The notes: a model not told the origin generated them from the sequence alone. Counted from the first letter of the stretch, positions 54,036 to 63,893 are shown. The stretch: DNA of 64,000 bases from Kaiparowitsia implicata GSE-PSE-MK54-09C (GCA_019359435.1 JAHHHI010000067.1:1-64000), one strand, 5' to 3'. Made by a program: numbers and translations.

Positions 54036-55475
54036 CTACTTATGCAGGGTTGCCGCTGCTTTTTTGAAGGCTTCGTCGAGCACTTCAGATAGGGTGGGAT
54101 GCGTGTGCACCATAAAGGCCAAATCTTGCACGGAGCGGCGTTGGGCGATCGCATTGGCGGCTTCTTGAATCAAATCTGAGGCATGCAACCCCAAAATGTG
54201 AACCCCTAATACTTCGCCTGTATCTTGGCGGTAAATAACCTTGGCGAGCCCATCGGTTTCGCCTTCGGCCAGAGCTTTGGAGTTGCCTTTGAAGTAAGAG
54301 CGCGCGGCTCCCACCAAGAACCCTTCGGCTTTGGCATAGTCTTGGGCGGCAGGTTCGGTCATGCCGACAAAGCTGACTTCAGGGTGGGTAAAGGCCGCAG
54401 CGGGAATGCTGCGATAGTCAACTTGGCGATCGCGCCCGCAGATATTTTCTACCGCTACGACCCCTTGGGCCGAGGCCGCATGCGCCAACATCATCTTGCC
54501 GGTGGCATCCCCAATGGCCCACAGCCCGGGAACGGGCTGCCCCTCCACAACCACCTGCATCTGATCATTGACGGGAATAAAGCCCCGGCGATCGGTCTCC
54601 ACACCGACGGCATCCAAGCCTAAATCCTTGGTCGCTGGAATGCGCCCTGTGGCGACTAAGCAGGCATCCACTTCTAAAATCTCTACGACTTCTTTCGTCT
54701 TGGCATCGGCCAGCTCAATCAGCACGGGCGAGCCGGGGATGACCTTTTTCGCCAAGAGTCCCACTCGTGTTTCGATGTCGCGAGGCGCAATCAGCACCCG
54801 CTGAGCAATTTTGGCAATGTCGGGATCAAAGCCTGGCATCAATTGATCCAGTGCTTCGATCATGGTGACTTCTGAGCCCAGGGCAGTGTAAATATCGGCA
54901 AATTCTAGCCCAATGTAGCCGCTGCCCACGACTGCGACCCAGTCGGGTAGCCAGTCGAGCCGAATGGCCTCATCGCTGGTGAAGACGGTGTTGCCGTCTA
55001 GCTCAATCCCCGGTGGCACAAAGGGCACTGAGCCCGGCGATAGCATAATGTCTTTGGCCGTAATGGTTTTTTCGCCGTCGGGGCTGGTGATGGTGATTTT
55101 GTGAGGGCCAGCCATCCGTCCTCGCCCTTGGAGAATATCGACCCCAATGCGGCTGAGGCTATTGGTGAGGTCACCCCGAATTTTGCTGACCAAGTTAAGC
55201 GCATGGTCGGCGATCGCCCCCCGCTCAAAGGTTAACTGTCCCAGTTGAATGCCGAGGGATTGCAGATGGTGGGCATCCCGTAGTTCGCGCACCCGACCTG
55301 ATGCAGCTAGCAGCGCTTTGGAAGGAATGCAGCCGCGATTAACACAGGTGCCGCCCATGTCTTTTTCTTCGATGACGGCGGTTTTGAGGCCATTGCTCAC
55401 AGCATGGAGAGCCGCGCCGTGCCCCCCTACGCCCACGCCTACAATCACCAAGTCATAATCAAATCCGTCGCTCAC
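54036..55475 (-). CDS. lpdA: Dihydrolipoyl dehydrogenase (E3)
   Basis: The 479-residue flavoprotein has the FAD motif [16 protein letters not shown], the redox disulfide [13 protein letters not shown] (C44 and C49), the NAD motif [15 protein letters not shown], and the C-terminal [15 protein letters not shown] with the catalytic His-Glu. It reoxidises dihydrolipoamide for pyruvate dehydrogenase and the glycine cleavage system. It matches the cyanobacterial/plastid type. ATG start at 55475. Confidence 0.96.
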   Translation of the reverse strand: MSDGFDYDLVIVGVGVGGHGAALHAVSNGLKTAVIEEKDMGGTCVNRGCIPSKALLAASGRVRELRDAHHLQSLGIQLGQLTFERGAIADHALNLVSKIRGDLTNSLSRIGVDILQGRGRMAGPHKITITSPDGEKTITAKDIMLSPGSVPFVPPGIELDGNTVFTSDEAIRLDWLPDWVAVVGSGYIGLEFADIYTALGSEVTMIEALDQLMPGFDPDIAKIAQRVLIAPRDIETRVGLLAKKVIPGSPVLIELADAKTKEVVEILEVDACLVATGRIPATKDLGLDAVGVETDRRGFIPVNDQMQVVVEGQPVPGLWAIGDATGKMMLAHAASAQGVVAVENICGRDRQVDYRSIPAAAFTHPEVSFVGMTEPAAQDYAKAEGFLVGAARSYFKGNSKALAEGETDGLAKVIYRQDTGEVLGVHILGLHASDLIQEAANAIAQRRSVQDLAFMVHTHPTLSEVLDEAFKKAAATLHK

Positions 55476-55606
55476 GTCGCTTCTCCGCAGGGTTTCTGCA
55501 AAACTCTATAGTTGTCTATATCTACGATTCTTACGGCTTACGAGCATTTAGACAACTGTGATCCCAGAGGCAGGCTCTTCTAAGACGCGGCATCCAGATA
55601 AAAACT

Positions 55607-55640
55607 GATAAAAACTGTTGTAGATGTAACAGTTTTTATC
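55607..55640. repeat. 13-bp inverted repeat upstream of lpdA
   Basis: GATAAAAACTGTT pairs with AACAGTTTTTATC around 8 nt, and a partial direct copy ATAAAAACTG precedes it. It is AT-rich, 130 bp upstream of the lpdA start, so it may be an operator-like site or a terminator for a transcript entering from the right. Confidence 0.55.
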
Positions 55641-55759
55641 TGAGCCATGCTGGGCTAAATCAGTTTTTACCGTAGGCAAGATGCTATTTCTCTGCGCGTC
55701 TGTGGCAAAATTCCGAGAAGCTGCGGAGGGGTGCAGGCGATCGCCCCCCTAGGCTAGTG

Positions 55760-55815
55760 TTATCGCCACTCAGTTATCGCCACTCAGTTATCGCCACTCA
55801 ATTATCGCAACTCAG
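55760..55815. repeat. Four-copy 14-bp tandem repeat
   Basis: TTATCGCCACTCAG is repeated head to tail four times (two perfect, one with a final A, one with A for C at position 8). It lies in the 438-bp gap between divergent lpdA and the small gene at 55914, about 100 bp upstream of the latter. There are no spacers, so it is not a CRISPR array. Confidence 0.9.
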
Positions 55816-55913
55816 CAGTAACTCATAGACGGCTTCATAGAGAATCGCTATGCTACGAAACGTTCTGCTCCGTAATCCGTCAAGGCTGACTGAGCTATTG
55901 AGAAGGTACGCAT

Positions 55914-56153
55914 ATGAACCAGAATCAACGAGATCTGCGTCGCGCCGCCGCCCAGGCATTTATGGAATCGCTCGACCAGTTAGAGACTCGCCTGGCGGCT
56001 GATGCCTCTGCTGCGCAGGCATCGCCTCAGTCGCCTCCCCCCCCGCGTCCCAGCACCCGCCCACCCCAGGCAGCGCCGCCCTCAATTGTTCAAGAACTGG
56101 CTGAAGCCGTGGCCGATATTGAACACCTGATGATGCCTGACGAGGCTGAATAG
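55914..56153 (+). CDS. Small Pro/Ala-rich conserved hypothetical protein
   Basis: The 79-residue product has an N-terminal helix (NQRDLRRAAAQAFMESLDQL), a proline-rich linker (QSPPPPRPSTRPPQAAPP) and a C-terminal acidic helix (IVQELAEAVADIEHLMMPDE). This two-helix plan is conserved in cyanobacteria as far as I recall, but the function is unknown. The ATG at 55914 is preceded by GAGAAGG, a good Shine-Dalgarno. Confidence 0.7.
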   Translation: MNQNQRDLRRAAAQAFMESLDQLETRLAADASAAQASPQSPPPPRPSTRPPQAAPPSIVQELAEAVADIEHLMMPDEAE

Positions 56154-56238
56154 CGTTCTTAACGTTTCGGAAGATTATATTTTGAAGACCTGTGAGCCGC
56201 AAGTAATAAGCACTGGCGACGAAGTGACGGCCCCACAG

Positions 56239-57018
56239 CTACTTCGCACGCTGGCGCTTGGCTTCATAGAGCAGCAGAGCAGCGGCGATCGCCACATTCA
56301 ACGACTCTACGGCTGGCGCTTGGGGAATATGGACTGCAACATCGGCGATCGCGGCTAGATCTGGTGACAGCCCTGCCCCTTCGTTGCCCAACACAATCAC
56401 GCTGGGTCGAGTGAAATCTACATCCCAATAGCAACAGGGAGCGTCTGCCCTAGTGGTGACCACCTGCACCCCATGCGTCTGCAGGGTGGCCAAATCACTA
56501 TGTAGATGCTCACTACAGGCCATAGGCATTCGAAACCATTGCCCTGCACTAGCTCGCAGCACTTTGGGGTGATCTAAATCCACACTATTGGCGCTGAGCC
56601 AAAGGCCATCGCCCCCAACTGCCGCCGCTGTGCGAATGATGGTTCCCAGATTTCCTGGATCTTGAATCGTCTCTAACGCTACGCCTAACGAAACTTGGGG
56701 CGGTAAGGGCTGTTGATGGTGCCGGGGAGCGATCGCCACAACCCCATCCGGATTAACCGTCGTGGCGATCGCCCCTATCACCTCTGCAGAGACCAGTTCT
56801 AGCCGCCGCGCCAAAGACGACACCTGCAGCCACAGTTGAGGATGGCGATCGCGCCAGAGTTCGGTGTAGCACACCACCTCCAGCGTTACTCCCATTGCCG
56901 TTGCTTCGTCCAGCAAATGCGTCCCTTCCAACAAAAAAGCCGCCTGTTTATACCGTTCGCGGGCCCGGTGCAGCTTTCGCATCCGCTTTACCAAGGGATT
57001 TTGCAAGCTCGTCAGCAT
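56239..57018 (-). CDS. TrmH/SpoU-family RNA 2'-O-methyltransferase
   Basis: From the ATG at 57018 the 259-residue protein has an RNA-binding N-domain (NPLVKRMRKLHRARERYKQA, FLLEGTHLLDEA) and a SPOUT knot domain with IQDPGNLGTIIRTAAAVGG (motif 1), IVLGNEGAGLS-like VIVLGNEGAGLSPDLAAIAD (motif 2) and IPQAPAVESLNVAIAAALLL (motif 3). It methylates a ribose in rRNA or tRNA; the exact site cannot be told from sequence. It reads leftward, convergent with the small gene at 55914. Confidence 0.92.
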   Translation of the reverse strand: MLTSLQNPLVKRMRKLHRARERYKQAAFLLEGTHLLDEATAMGVTLEVVCYTELWRDRHPQLWLQVSSLARRLELVSAEVIGAIATTVNPDGVVAIAPRHHQQPLPPQVSLGVALETIQDPGNLGTIIRTAAAVGGDGLWLSANSVDLDHPKVLRASAGQWFRMPMACSEHLHSDLATLQTHGVQVVTTRADAPCCYWDVDFTRPSVIVLGNEGAGLSPDLAAIADVAVHIPQAPAVESLNVAIAAALLLYEAKRQRAK

Positions 57019-57230
57019 AGTGATTGAGTAGCAGCGTAATTGAGTGGAGAGCAGGATTAAATTCAAGGATCAGAAGCATCATCGCTACGCGCTGCGCAAT
57101 TTATGCAACCTGATCGATGAATTGAACAGTTCCAATGATAGAAATTTTATCTACGACTATTAAAAAATGATAAGTAAATCCAACCCTCTGTTCTCTCTAG
57201 TTGAATTCAATATATTGACCATAAAACTGA

Positions 57231-57297
57231 TGAGGGAGGGGCGATCGCCCCTCCCTCACTAGATCAATCAACTGGTAGAACAGCTCTACTGTTCTAC
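57231..57297 (-). terminator. Two hairpins downstream of tRNA-Leu
   Basis: On the minus strand, directly after the tRNA, CTGTTCTAC and GTAGAACAG (57275-57297) form a 9-bp stem. After it a perfect 28-bp palindrome centred on HIP1 (TGAGGGAGGGGCGATCGCCC, completed by CTCCCTCA, 57231-57258) follows. Either could end the tRNA transcript. Confidence 0.7.
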
Positions 57298-57309
57298 AGC
57301 TGTAGGGTA

Positions 57310-57393
57310 TGCGGAACCCGGGACTTGAACCCGGAAGTCTTTGCAGACACTAGAACCTGAATCTAGCGCGTCTACCAATTCCGCCAGTTCCGC
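57310..57393 (-). tRNA. tRNA-Leu, anticodon CAG
   Basis: The minus strand folds as a class II tRNA. The acceptor arms are GCGGAAC and GTTCCGC with discriminator A, and the D-arm contains GGAATTGGTAGACGC. The anticodon stem is CTAGA/TCTAG with loop TTCAGGT (anticodon CAG), followed by a long variable arm and the T-arm CCGGGTTCAAGTCCCGG. The 84-nt length fits tRNA-Leu. The 3' CCA is not encoded. Confidence 0.96.
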
Positions 57394-57932
57394 TCGGCAG
57401 TGGTTAAACACTGCGATTTACAATCATCCGGTAAATTCGTACATCAGTCAAGCAAATTTATTTTTTGCAGATTGATACCCTTCCAGAGTCGGTCTAACGT
57501 AGTGGCCAATTGGGCGGTACACTCAGCGAAACCCTATAGACATCGTTAGAGTTTCCGGTAGAACCATTAGCGGAATTTCAAAGATTCCCTGTCAAAATCG
57601 GGAATCCTTGAACTGATTTGCCAAATTGCTTCTATTCTCATAGGCAGAGCCTGTATTAACTGGCATACCTTGGTTCTAATCTCACAGATTAAATGCAGTC
57701 AGATAATAATAGGCCATTCTATTCCGAACCCATGGCCTCATGGTTCGCTTATCGTAGAAAGCTAATCTTGATGAGATTCAGTCTGACAAGATTTAGAGTT
57801 GAGAATTTAAGAGCAACGCTCAAGAACTTAGTTGAGCCTTGGCTGTCAGGGTAACTTTAGCGCTCTATCTGGAATCGTGGCCTGATTCTGTGTTTCATTG
57901 CTGATTACGGTTGTTCTCTGGAGGGCGTCCCT
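57394..57932. other. tRNA-Leu to murA interval, no gene seen
   Basis: About 540 bp of AT-rich sequence presumably carry promoters for tRNA-Leu (leftward) and murA (rightward). I found no further gene, repeat or strong hairpin. The last 15 bp hold the Shine-Dalgarno GGAGGG used by murA. Confidence 0.45.
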
Positions 57933-59306
57933 ATTTTTTCATCCTATAGTTCCCCCAATCACAGTGCAGCTTCTGAGCTAGAAGCTGCCGTCCTGGAAAT
58001 CTCCGGCGGGCACCGTTTATCGGGCGATGTGCGCATTAGCGGAGCCAAAAATTCAGCCCTCGTGGTGATGGCTGGGTCGCTACTCTGTCCCCAAGATTGC
58101 CGCTTGCGCAATGTGCCGTCGCTCATGGATGTTTCGCGTATGGGCGAGATTCTCAAGAGCCTAGGGGTGTCTCTGTCTCATCAGGGCGATGTTTTAGACA
58201 TTGACGCTAGCCACATTAGTCAAACTAGGGCTCCCTATGAGTTAGTGAGTCAGCTCCGCGCCAGCTTTTTTGTGATTGGGCCATTGCTAGCACGGCTTGG
58301 AGTGGCGCGGGTGCCACTGCCGGGGGGGTGTGCCATTGGGGCGAGGCCGGTAGATCTGCATGTGCGAGGTCTGCAAGCGATGGGTGCAGATGTGCAGATT
58401 GACCACGGCACCGTGTATGCGTCGATTCCTGGCTCTAACAAGCGGCTGAAGGGTGCCAAGATTTATCTGGACTATCCCAGTGTGGGCGCCACGGAAACAC
58501 TGATGATGGCAGCAACCCTGGCCGATGGCGAAACCATCATCGAAAATGCCGCGCAGGAACCCGAGGTTGCTGATCTCGCCAACTTTTGCCGAGCCATGGG
58601 AGCGCGGATTCGCGGCGCTGGTACGAATACCATCATTGTGGTGGGCGTGCCGTCCCTGCATTCAGTGGACTACAGCATTATTCCTGACCGCATTGAAGCG
58701 GGAACATTTCTGATTGCTGGGGCAATTACGCGCTCAGAAATTTCGCTGGCACCCGTCGTTCCTGATCACCTCGCCGCTGTTATTGCCAAGCTGCAGGCCG
58801 TTGGGGTAGATGTGTATGAAGAAGGGTTGAATCGATTGCGGGTGGTGCCGGGCGATCGCCACATTGCCACTGATATTGAGACACTGCCCTATCCAGGGTT
58901 TCCTACGGATATGCAAGCCCAGTTTACGGCGCTGCTAGCGCTGAGCGAAGGCGACAGCATCATTACCGAAACGGTGTTCGAAAACCGTCTGCGCCATGCC
59001 GCTGAACTGGTGCGAATGGGAGCCGACATTCGTGTTAAAGGCTCCAACGCCATCATTCGCGGGATGCCCTTTCTCTCGGGCGCGCCAGTTAATGCAACTG
59101 ACCTGCGCGCATCGGCCGCGCTGGTGGTGGCAGGTTTGGCAGCACAGGGCACCACCGTCATTAGCGGCCTGCATCATCTCGATCGCGGGTATGACAATTT
59201 AGAAGGCAAGCTGTTGAAGCTAGGCGCTAAGCTAAAACGCATCCACAGCAATGCTGCTCCCGTATCAGAGCCAACGGGGATCACCGTCGACACCGCAAAA
59301 GGCTAG
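57933..59306 (+). CDS. murA: UDP-N-acetylglucosamine 1-carboxyvinyltransferase (probable ATT start)
   Basis: The enzyme of about 457 residues has the MurA core: [20 protein letters not shown], the catalytic-cysteine loop [19 protein letters not shown] (Cys133 from this start) and [20 protein letters not shown] near the end. It adds enolpyruvate to UDP-GlcNAc, the first committed peptidoglycan step. The conserved first beta-strand LEISGG lies upstream of the only standard in-frame start (GTG at 58029). The in-frame region back to the stop TAG at 57858 contains no ATG, GTG or TTG. ATT at 57933 follows GGAGGG with 7-nt spacing and gives an N-terminus of the usual cyanobacterial length, so I propose it as the start. 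Confidence 0.88.
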   Translation: MFSSYSSPNHSAASELEAAVLEISGGHRLSGDVRISGAKNSALVVMAGSLLCPQDCRLRNVPSLMDVSRMGEILKSLGVSLSHQGDVLDIDASHISQTRAPYELVSQLRASFFVIGPLLARLGVARVPLPGGCAIGARPVDLHVRGLQAMGADVQIDHGTVYASIPGSNKRLKGAKIYLDYPSVGATETLMMAATLADGETIIENAAQEPEVADLANFCRAMGARIRGAGTNTIIVVGVPSLHSVDYSIIPDRIEAGTFLIAGAITRSEISLAPVVPDHLAAVIAKLQAVGVDVYEEGLNRLRVVPGDRHIATDIETLPYPGFPTDMQAQFTALLALSEGDSIITETVFENRLRHAAELVRMGADIRVKGSNAIIRGMPFLSGAPVNATDLRASAALVVAGLAAQGTTVISGLHHLDRGYDNLEGKLLKLGAKLKRIHSNAAPVSEPTGITVDTAKG

Positions 59307-59338
59307 ATCACGTCGGTTATGAGTCCAAGCGGTTGCTA

Positions 59339-59385
59339 ATACACGAGAGGGGCGTTGCATCAGGTGCAACGCCCCTCTCGTGTAT
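59339..59385 (+). terminator. 21-bp stem terminator of murA
   Basis: ATACACGAGAGGGGCGTTGC plus A (59339-59359) pairs exactly with its reverse complement (59365-59385) across a 5-nt loop, 33 bp after the murA stop codon. Confidence 0.85.
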
Positions 59386-59521
59386 TGGTGGTGCTGATTG
59401 ACGCGAGATCGATGGCGATGGTTTAGCCTTGCTTTATGAAGCTGAACCCTCGCTCAACCGTGCTGTCCGAGACGCGGGCAGTACGGTTGTAAGAAGTTGC
59501 CTAACATTCATGTCACCAGCT

Positions 59522-59606
59522 ATAACCAGACCCGAGTTCTCGTGAAGCCGGTTTTGAGGGACGGTGCGCGTTGGGCGGTGCCTTAACCCCAATCTGACGT
59601 TAGGTA
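59522..59606. repeat. Decayed double-hairpin repeat at the GH57 gene end
   Basis: The right end CCTTAACCCCAATCTGACGT plus TA aligns with CCTTAACCCGAACTGGCGTT plus AA of copy B, and the left end ATAACCAGACCCGAGTTC resembles the other terminus. The hairpins are lost. The TTA at 59600-59602 is the TAA stop codon of the GH57 gene on the minus strand, the same relation as copy A has to ycf39 but with the opposite element end. Confidence 0.65.
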
Positions 59607-61159
59607 GCACTGCTCGCTTTGCCCTGGTCATAAATCTGCCGGGCATAATCAGTCCACTGTCCTTGTCCCCAGTAGCGGAAGCAACTGGTTTGCAGCAGCA
59701 GGTTGTAGAGCAAGGCTTTTTGATAGTTGGGCTGCTGGCTATAGCTGGCATCTGACTGAAGCCGCGCATCGTAGGTTTGGTGGAAGCTGACGCTGAGGTC
59801 GTTCATGGGGGTGAGCACGTTGTCGTAGCCCTGCACCCAGCTAATGCTGCTGGTCCAAGAGGCCCCGTCCATGCTGAAGTGGGCGTCGGATTCGCGCAGG
59901 TGGGCGATCGCCCCCTCTACCTTCTCTGGGGTGCTGCTGTGGGGATCTACGGCCTCCCAAATTTTGTGCTGCTGTACGGCCTGACAGCGCGGATACTGAC
60001 TGGGATCAACCCCACTTGCTTCCAGTAATTCTAGATATTCTGTGCCGTTGATGGGCACGGTGCCCTGGATGCCACCGCCCCCGTCGCGAATCTCGTGATA
60101 TACCCGGACGAGGTCACGGGGATACTCATTCATCATGACGCCGCCGTTTTCGCCATCGGCAATTTGGGTCACCAGAGACGGAATGGAGCGATCGCCCATC
60201 TGCACAGGTTGACGTGACTTCGCCTCAAAATAGGGCTGCATCTGCGCAACCAGCTTTGTATCAGACCCCTGGGTTTTGATCAGCGCCGTAATGCTCACCG
60301 TCTCACCGTGAGAGTTGCGGGCAACCAGTTGGTTGGGCACATACTTTTGATCATGAGGCAAGGGATGTCCCTCCTGCGTTTCTACCGAATGTTCCTGCAC
60401 CATCAGCCATTGATAGCCGCAGTCCTTCAGCGCTTTGACATACTCATATAGGGTATCGGGGTGGTTGGGCAGGTGCATCTCTGGCGGAGAGAACCCCCGC
60501 ACTCGTCGCAGCGCGTCCACCCCAAACACGCTCGCGAAATAGTGCTGCCAGGCTTGAATATGTAGCTTGAGGTCGGGAATTGGCGTAGAAGGAACCACGG
60601 CATGGCTCCACATGGTGCCCAGCCATTCCACATGGGGCTGATATTGTGGGTCGCAAGTAATGCGCTTGAGGTTATCGAGAATATCGTGGCGCTGCATCTG
60701 CTGGAACCCCCAAAGGAGATTACCGGAATAATCCAACATGATGCGGGGGTTGCACCCCTCTTGAACGAGTTGGGGAATAAATTCACCCATGCGGGAATAA
60801 CACCAGGCGAATGCACCCGCGTTGTGATTATCTCCCTCACCGGAATGCTCGAACATATATTGCAAATGCGAGATCAACGCCCCGTTGATGCCAGCGGGGA
60901 TCGTCGGCTGGTGCATGTGCAACGCGCAGGCAAAGCCAGCGGTCATGCGATCGAGAGAAAGATTGGTGGTCGGTAAAAAGACCGGATCGCGATGATTGGT
61001 AATAGCTTGAATGTCTGACTCCCATCCGCAAATGTTAGGAAGGTTATTGCGAGTTGGCTCTAAACGAGGAGAGGCTTGTAGTGAGGCAGCAGAGGTCATA
61101 ATTAGGCCTGGTTTAAGGACAGTAGCGCTAGAAGTGCGAGTTGCGCTGGGGCTTTCCAT
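59600..61159 (-). CDS. Glycoside hydrolase family 57 protein
   Basis: The 519-residue protein has the GH57 motif I H-x-H-Q-P in ALHMHQPTIPAG, FEHSGEGDNHNAGAFAWCYS, and GFSPPEMHLPNHPDTLYEYV, whose Glu is the likely nucleophile position. GH57 enzymes act on alpha-glucans (amylases, branching enzymes, glucanotransferases), but this cyanobacterial subgroup has no known substrate to my knowledge. No signal peptide is evident. ATG at 61159 was used; ATG at 61099 is an alternative. It is divergent from the GH116 gene with a 198-bp gap. Confidence 0.88.
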   Translation of the reverse strand: MESPSATRTSSATVLKPGLIMTSAASLQASPRLEPTRNNLPNICGWESDIQAITNHRDPVFLPTTNLSLDRMTAGFACALHMHQPTIPAGINGALISHLQYMFEHSGEGDNHNAGAFAWCYSRMGEFIPQLVQEGCNPRIMLDYSGNLLWGFQQMQRHDILDNLKRITCDPQYQPHVEWLGTMWSHAVVPSTPIPDLKLHIQAWQHYFASVFGVDALRRVRGFSPPEMHLPNHPDTLYEYVKALKDCGYQWLMVQEHSVETQEGHPLPHDQKYVPNQLVARNSHGETVSITALIKTQGSDTKLVAQMQPYFEAKSRQPVQMGDRSIPSLVTQIADGENGGVMMNEYPRDLVRVYHEIRDGGGGIQGTVPINGTEYLELLEASGVDPSQYPRCQAVQQHKIWEAVDPHSSTPEKVEGAIAHLRESDAHFSMDGASWTSSISWVQGYDNVLTPMNDLSVSFHQTYDARLQSDASYSQQPNYQKALLYNLLLQTSCFRYWGQGQWTDYARQIYDQGKASSAT

Positions 61160-61357
61160 AGCTTAGCGGGCTATCGGAAGGCGAATGCCTTGGGGAATGG
61201 ATGACGTGAATGCTCCGCGTTGGCTTTGACGAATTTTTTAAGGCGGATGTCTTGCTCGGCGTTCTCAGCCACGGCTTGAGCTAGAAAACCTGAGCCGAAC
61301 GGTTTAAACCTGAGCCAGGCCAGTTCATCTGCGAACATCCTCCGGTAGAATCGGGAG

Positions 61358-63826
61358 ATGAAAAATTTTGATGCTGCTGCCGATATTCCCGCTTGTGCCT
61401 GGACTCGCCCGGTGGGGCTGGGTTGGGATCAGCCTTATACCGTTCGCTATGCCAGCAATTTAGATGATGGGCCCTGGCATGGGATGCCGTTGGGGGGCTT
61501 TGGCGCTGGGTGCATTGGGCGATCGCCCCGAGGCGACTTCAACCTCTGGCATATCGACGGCGGCGAGCATGTGTTTCAAACCATTCCCGGCTGCCAATTC
61601 AGTGTCTTTGAGCATGCAGGGAACCAGCGTCAGGCCTATGCCCTTTGCACTGAAGCCTCCCAGGACGGCACCTTGGCGACCTGGCAATGGCTTCCGACAG
61701 CATTGAGCACACCGAATACACCGAGCATCCAGAATTCTGCACCCAACACCTATCACGCGCTTTATCCCCGCAGCTGGTTCGTCTACAACGATCCGTTTTG
61801 CGCCACGCTGACCTGCGAGCAGTTTTCACCCATTTGGGCGCAGTGTTATCAAGAATCGAGCTATCCGGTGGCAGTGTTCGTGTGGACGGCCCACAACCCG
61901 ACGACCGAGCCACTGACCCTGAGCGTGATGCTGAGTTGGCAGAATCTGGTGGGCTGGTTTACCAATGCGCAAAAAACGCCACAGGTGCAGGTGCGAGATG
62001 ATGGGAGCCCGGTCTATGACTATCAGCCGCGCTGGGGCGAAAGCATAGGGAACATGGGGCAGTGGGTGACAGACGGCACTCATGCGGCCTGCATCATGAG
62101 TCGCCAACCCCTCACCCCTCAAGCCCCGGTTGAGGGCGAGGGGCAATGGGCGATCGCCACGTCCCTTTCCCCTGACGTTGAAGTCTCTTACCATACCCGG
62201 TGGAATCCGGCGGGGGATGGAGCCGATCTGTGGGATGCGTTTTCTGCAACGGGCAGGCTGCCCAATGTGGCCGACGAGACTCCTGCGGCAGCCGGCGAAC
62301 AGGTGGGTGGGGCGATCGCCCTCCGATTTACCCTCGCACCGGGAGAAACCCGACAGGTGCCGCTGGTGCTGGCGTGGGATTTTCCCGTCACGGAGTTTGC
62401 TGAGGGCGTCTGCTATGCTCGGCGCTATACGGATTTTTTCGATCGCAGTGGCACCAATGGCTGGGCGATCGCCCGCAATGCACTCACCCACTATCCCGAA
62501 TGGCAACGCCAAATTCAGCAGTGGCAGCAGCCAATTTTGGCTCGGCAAGACTTGCCCGACTGGTTCAAAATGGCACTGTTCAATGAGTTGTATGACCTGA
62601 CAGATGGGGCCACGCTGTGGAGTGCGGCCACCCCTGCTGATCCCGTTGGACAGTTTGCTGTGGTGGAGTGCCTCGACTACCGCTGGTATGAAAGCCTGGA
62701 TGTGCGGCTCTATGGCTCTTTTGCGCTGCTGCTGCTGTTTCCCGACCTGGATAAAGCCGTGCTGCGCGCCTTTGCTCGCGCCATTTCGGCAGAAGACGCC
62801 ACCCCGCGCAAGATTGGGTACTATGCCACGCAAGGGATAGAGAGTCCCCTGGTGCCGCGCAAGGTGGCCAACGCCACGCCCCACGACCTGGGCGCACCCA
62901 ACGAGCATCCCTGGGAGAAGACCAACTACACCAGCTACCAAGACTGCAATCAATGGAAAGACTTAGGCAGCGACTTTGTGTTGCAGGTGTATCGCGATTT
63001 TGTGCTGACGGGCGGCACGGATATCGAGTTTCTGGCGGAGTGCTGGCCTGCGGTGGTGGGTGCCCTCGACTACCTTAAGGGCTTTGATCAAGATGGCGAT
63101 GGCATTCCCGAAAACTCAGGTGCGCCTGACCAAACCTTTGACGACTGGCGGCTGAAGGGCGTTAGCGCCTACTGTGGTGGGCTGTGGATTGCGGCGCTAG
63201 AAGGGGCGATCGCCCTTGCCAACATTCTAGAGACCTCGCCCCAGTCCTCCCTGACTCCATCCCTCACCACAGCACAGGCCACGTGGCGCAGTTGGCTCAC
63301 CCAATCCCGCGCGGTCTATCAGGATGCCCTGTGGAACGGGCGTTACTATCGGCTTGATACCGGCAGTGGCTCTGATGCCGTCATGGCGGATCAGCTCTGC
63401 GGCCAGTTCTACGCACGCCTGCTGGGGCTGCCGGATGTTGTGCCTGAGGAGTGCGCTCAACTGGCGCTGAAGACCGTGTACGACGCCTGCTTCCTCAAGT
63501 TCCACAACGGTCAGTTTGGGGCCGCCAACGGACTGCTCCCAGACGGGGCACCTGTCAACCCGAGCGATACACACCCGCTGGAAGTGTGGACAGGGATCAA
63601 TTTTGGCTTGGCTGCGTTTTTGATTCAGATGGGGCTGCGCGATGAGGCGCTGCGGGTGACTGAAGCCGTGGTTCGCCAAATTTATGACCACGGGCTCCAA
63701 TTCCGCACGCCAGAGGCCATCACCGCAAGTGGCACCTTTCGCGCGAGTCACTATCTGCGAGCGATGGCCATCTGGGGGGTCTACGCCATGATGGCAGAAG
63801 GGTGGGATCAGCGGCGATCGCCCTAA
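61358..63826 (+). CDS. Glycoside hydrolase family 116 (GBA2-like beta-glucosidase)
   Basis: The 822-residue protein has the N-terminal beta-sandwich (GPWHGMPLGGFGAGCIGRSP, WFVYNDPFCATLTCEQFSP) and the alpha/alpha-barrel domain of bile-acid beta-glucosidase GBA2 homologues. Candidate catalytic residues are the Glu in RWYESLDVRLYGSFALLLL (about 447) and the Asp in NSGAPDQTFDDW (about 596), by analogy with the family. GH116 members hydrolyse beta-glucosides or beta-xylosides. It has no signal peptide, so it is cytoplasmic or peripheral. Its natural substrate here is unknown; the divergent GH57 neighbour hints at a shared carbohydrate theme. Confidence 0.9.
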   Translation: MKNFDAAADIPACAWTRPVGLGWDQPYTVRYASNLDDGPWHGMPLGGFGAGCIGRSPRGDFNLWHIDGGEHVFQTIPGCQFSVFEHAGNQRQAYALCTEASQDGTLATWQWLPTALSTPNTPSIQNSAPNTYHALYPRSWFVYNDPFCATLTCEQFSPIWAQCYQESSYPVAVFVWTAHNPTTEPLTLSVMLSWQNLVGWFTNAQKTPQVQVRDDGSPVYDYQPRWGESIGNMGQWVTDGTHAACIMSRQPLTPQAPVEGEGQWAIATSLSPDVEVSYHTRWNPAGDGADLWDAFSATGRLPNVADETPAAAGEQVGGAIALRFTLAPGETRQVPLVLAWDFPVTEFAEGVCYARRYTDFFDRSGTNGWAIARNALTHYPEWQRQIQQWQQPILARQDLPDWFKMALFNELYDLTDGATLWSAATPADPVGQFAVVECLDYRWYESLDVRLYGSFALLLLFPDLDKAVLRAFARAISAEDATPRKIGYYATQGIESPLVPRKVANATPHDLGAPNEHPWEKTNYTSYQDCNQWKDLGSDFVLQVYRDFVLTGGTDIEFLAECWPAVVGALDYLKGFDQDGDGIPENSGAPDQTFDDWRLKGVSAYCGGLWIAALEGAIALANILETSPQSSLTPSLTTAQATWRSWLTQSRAVYQDALWNGRYYRLDTGSGSDAVMADQLCGQFYARLLGLPDVVPEECAQLALKTVYDACFLKFHNGQFGAANGLLPDGAPVNPSDTHPLEVWTGINFGLAAFLIQMGLRDEALRVTEAVVRQIYDHGLQFRTPEAITASGTFRASHYLRAMAIWGVYAMMAEGWDQRRSP

Positions 63827-63842
63827 CGGCTAGATTCTCCAC

Positions 63843-63875
63843 CATTGTCAGCTCCGCGTCACGAAGCTGACAATG
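63843..63875. terminator. Bidirectional hairpin after the GH116 gene
   Basis: CATTGTCAGCT (63843-63853) pairs with AGCTGACAATG (63865-63875) over an 11-nt loop, between the GH116 stop codon and the end of a convergent gene. Confidence 0.7.
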
Positions 63876-63893
63876 CTGCGTTTGAACTCGGAT

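Noticed and set aside
55760-55815. CRISPR array
   Set aside because: The 14-bp units are directly adjacent with no spacers, and no cas genes are present.
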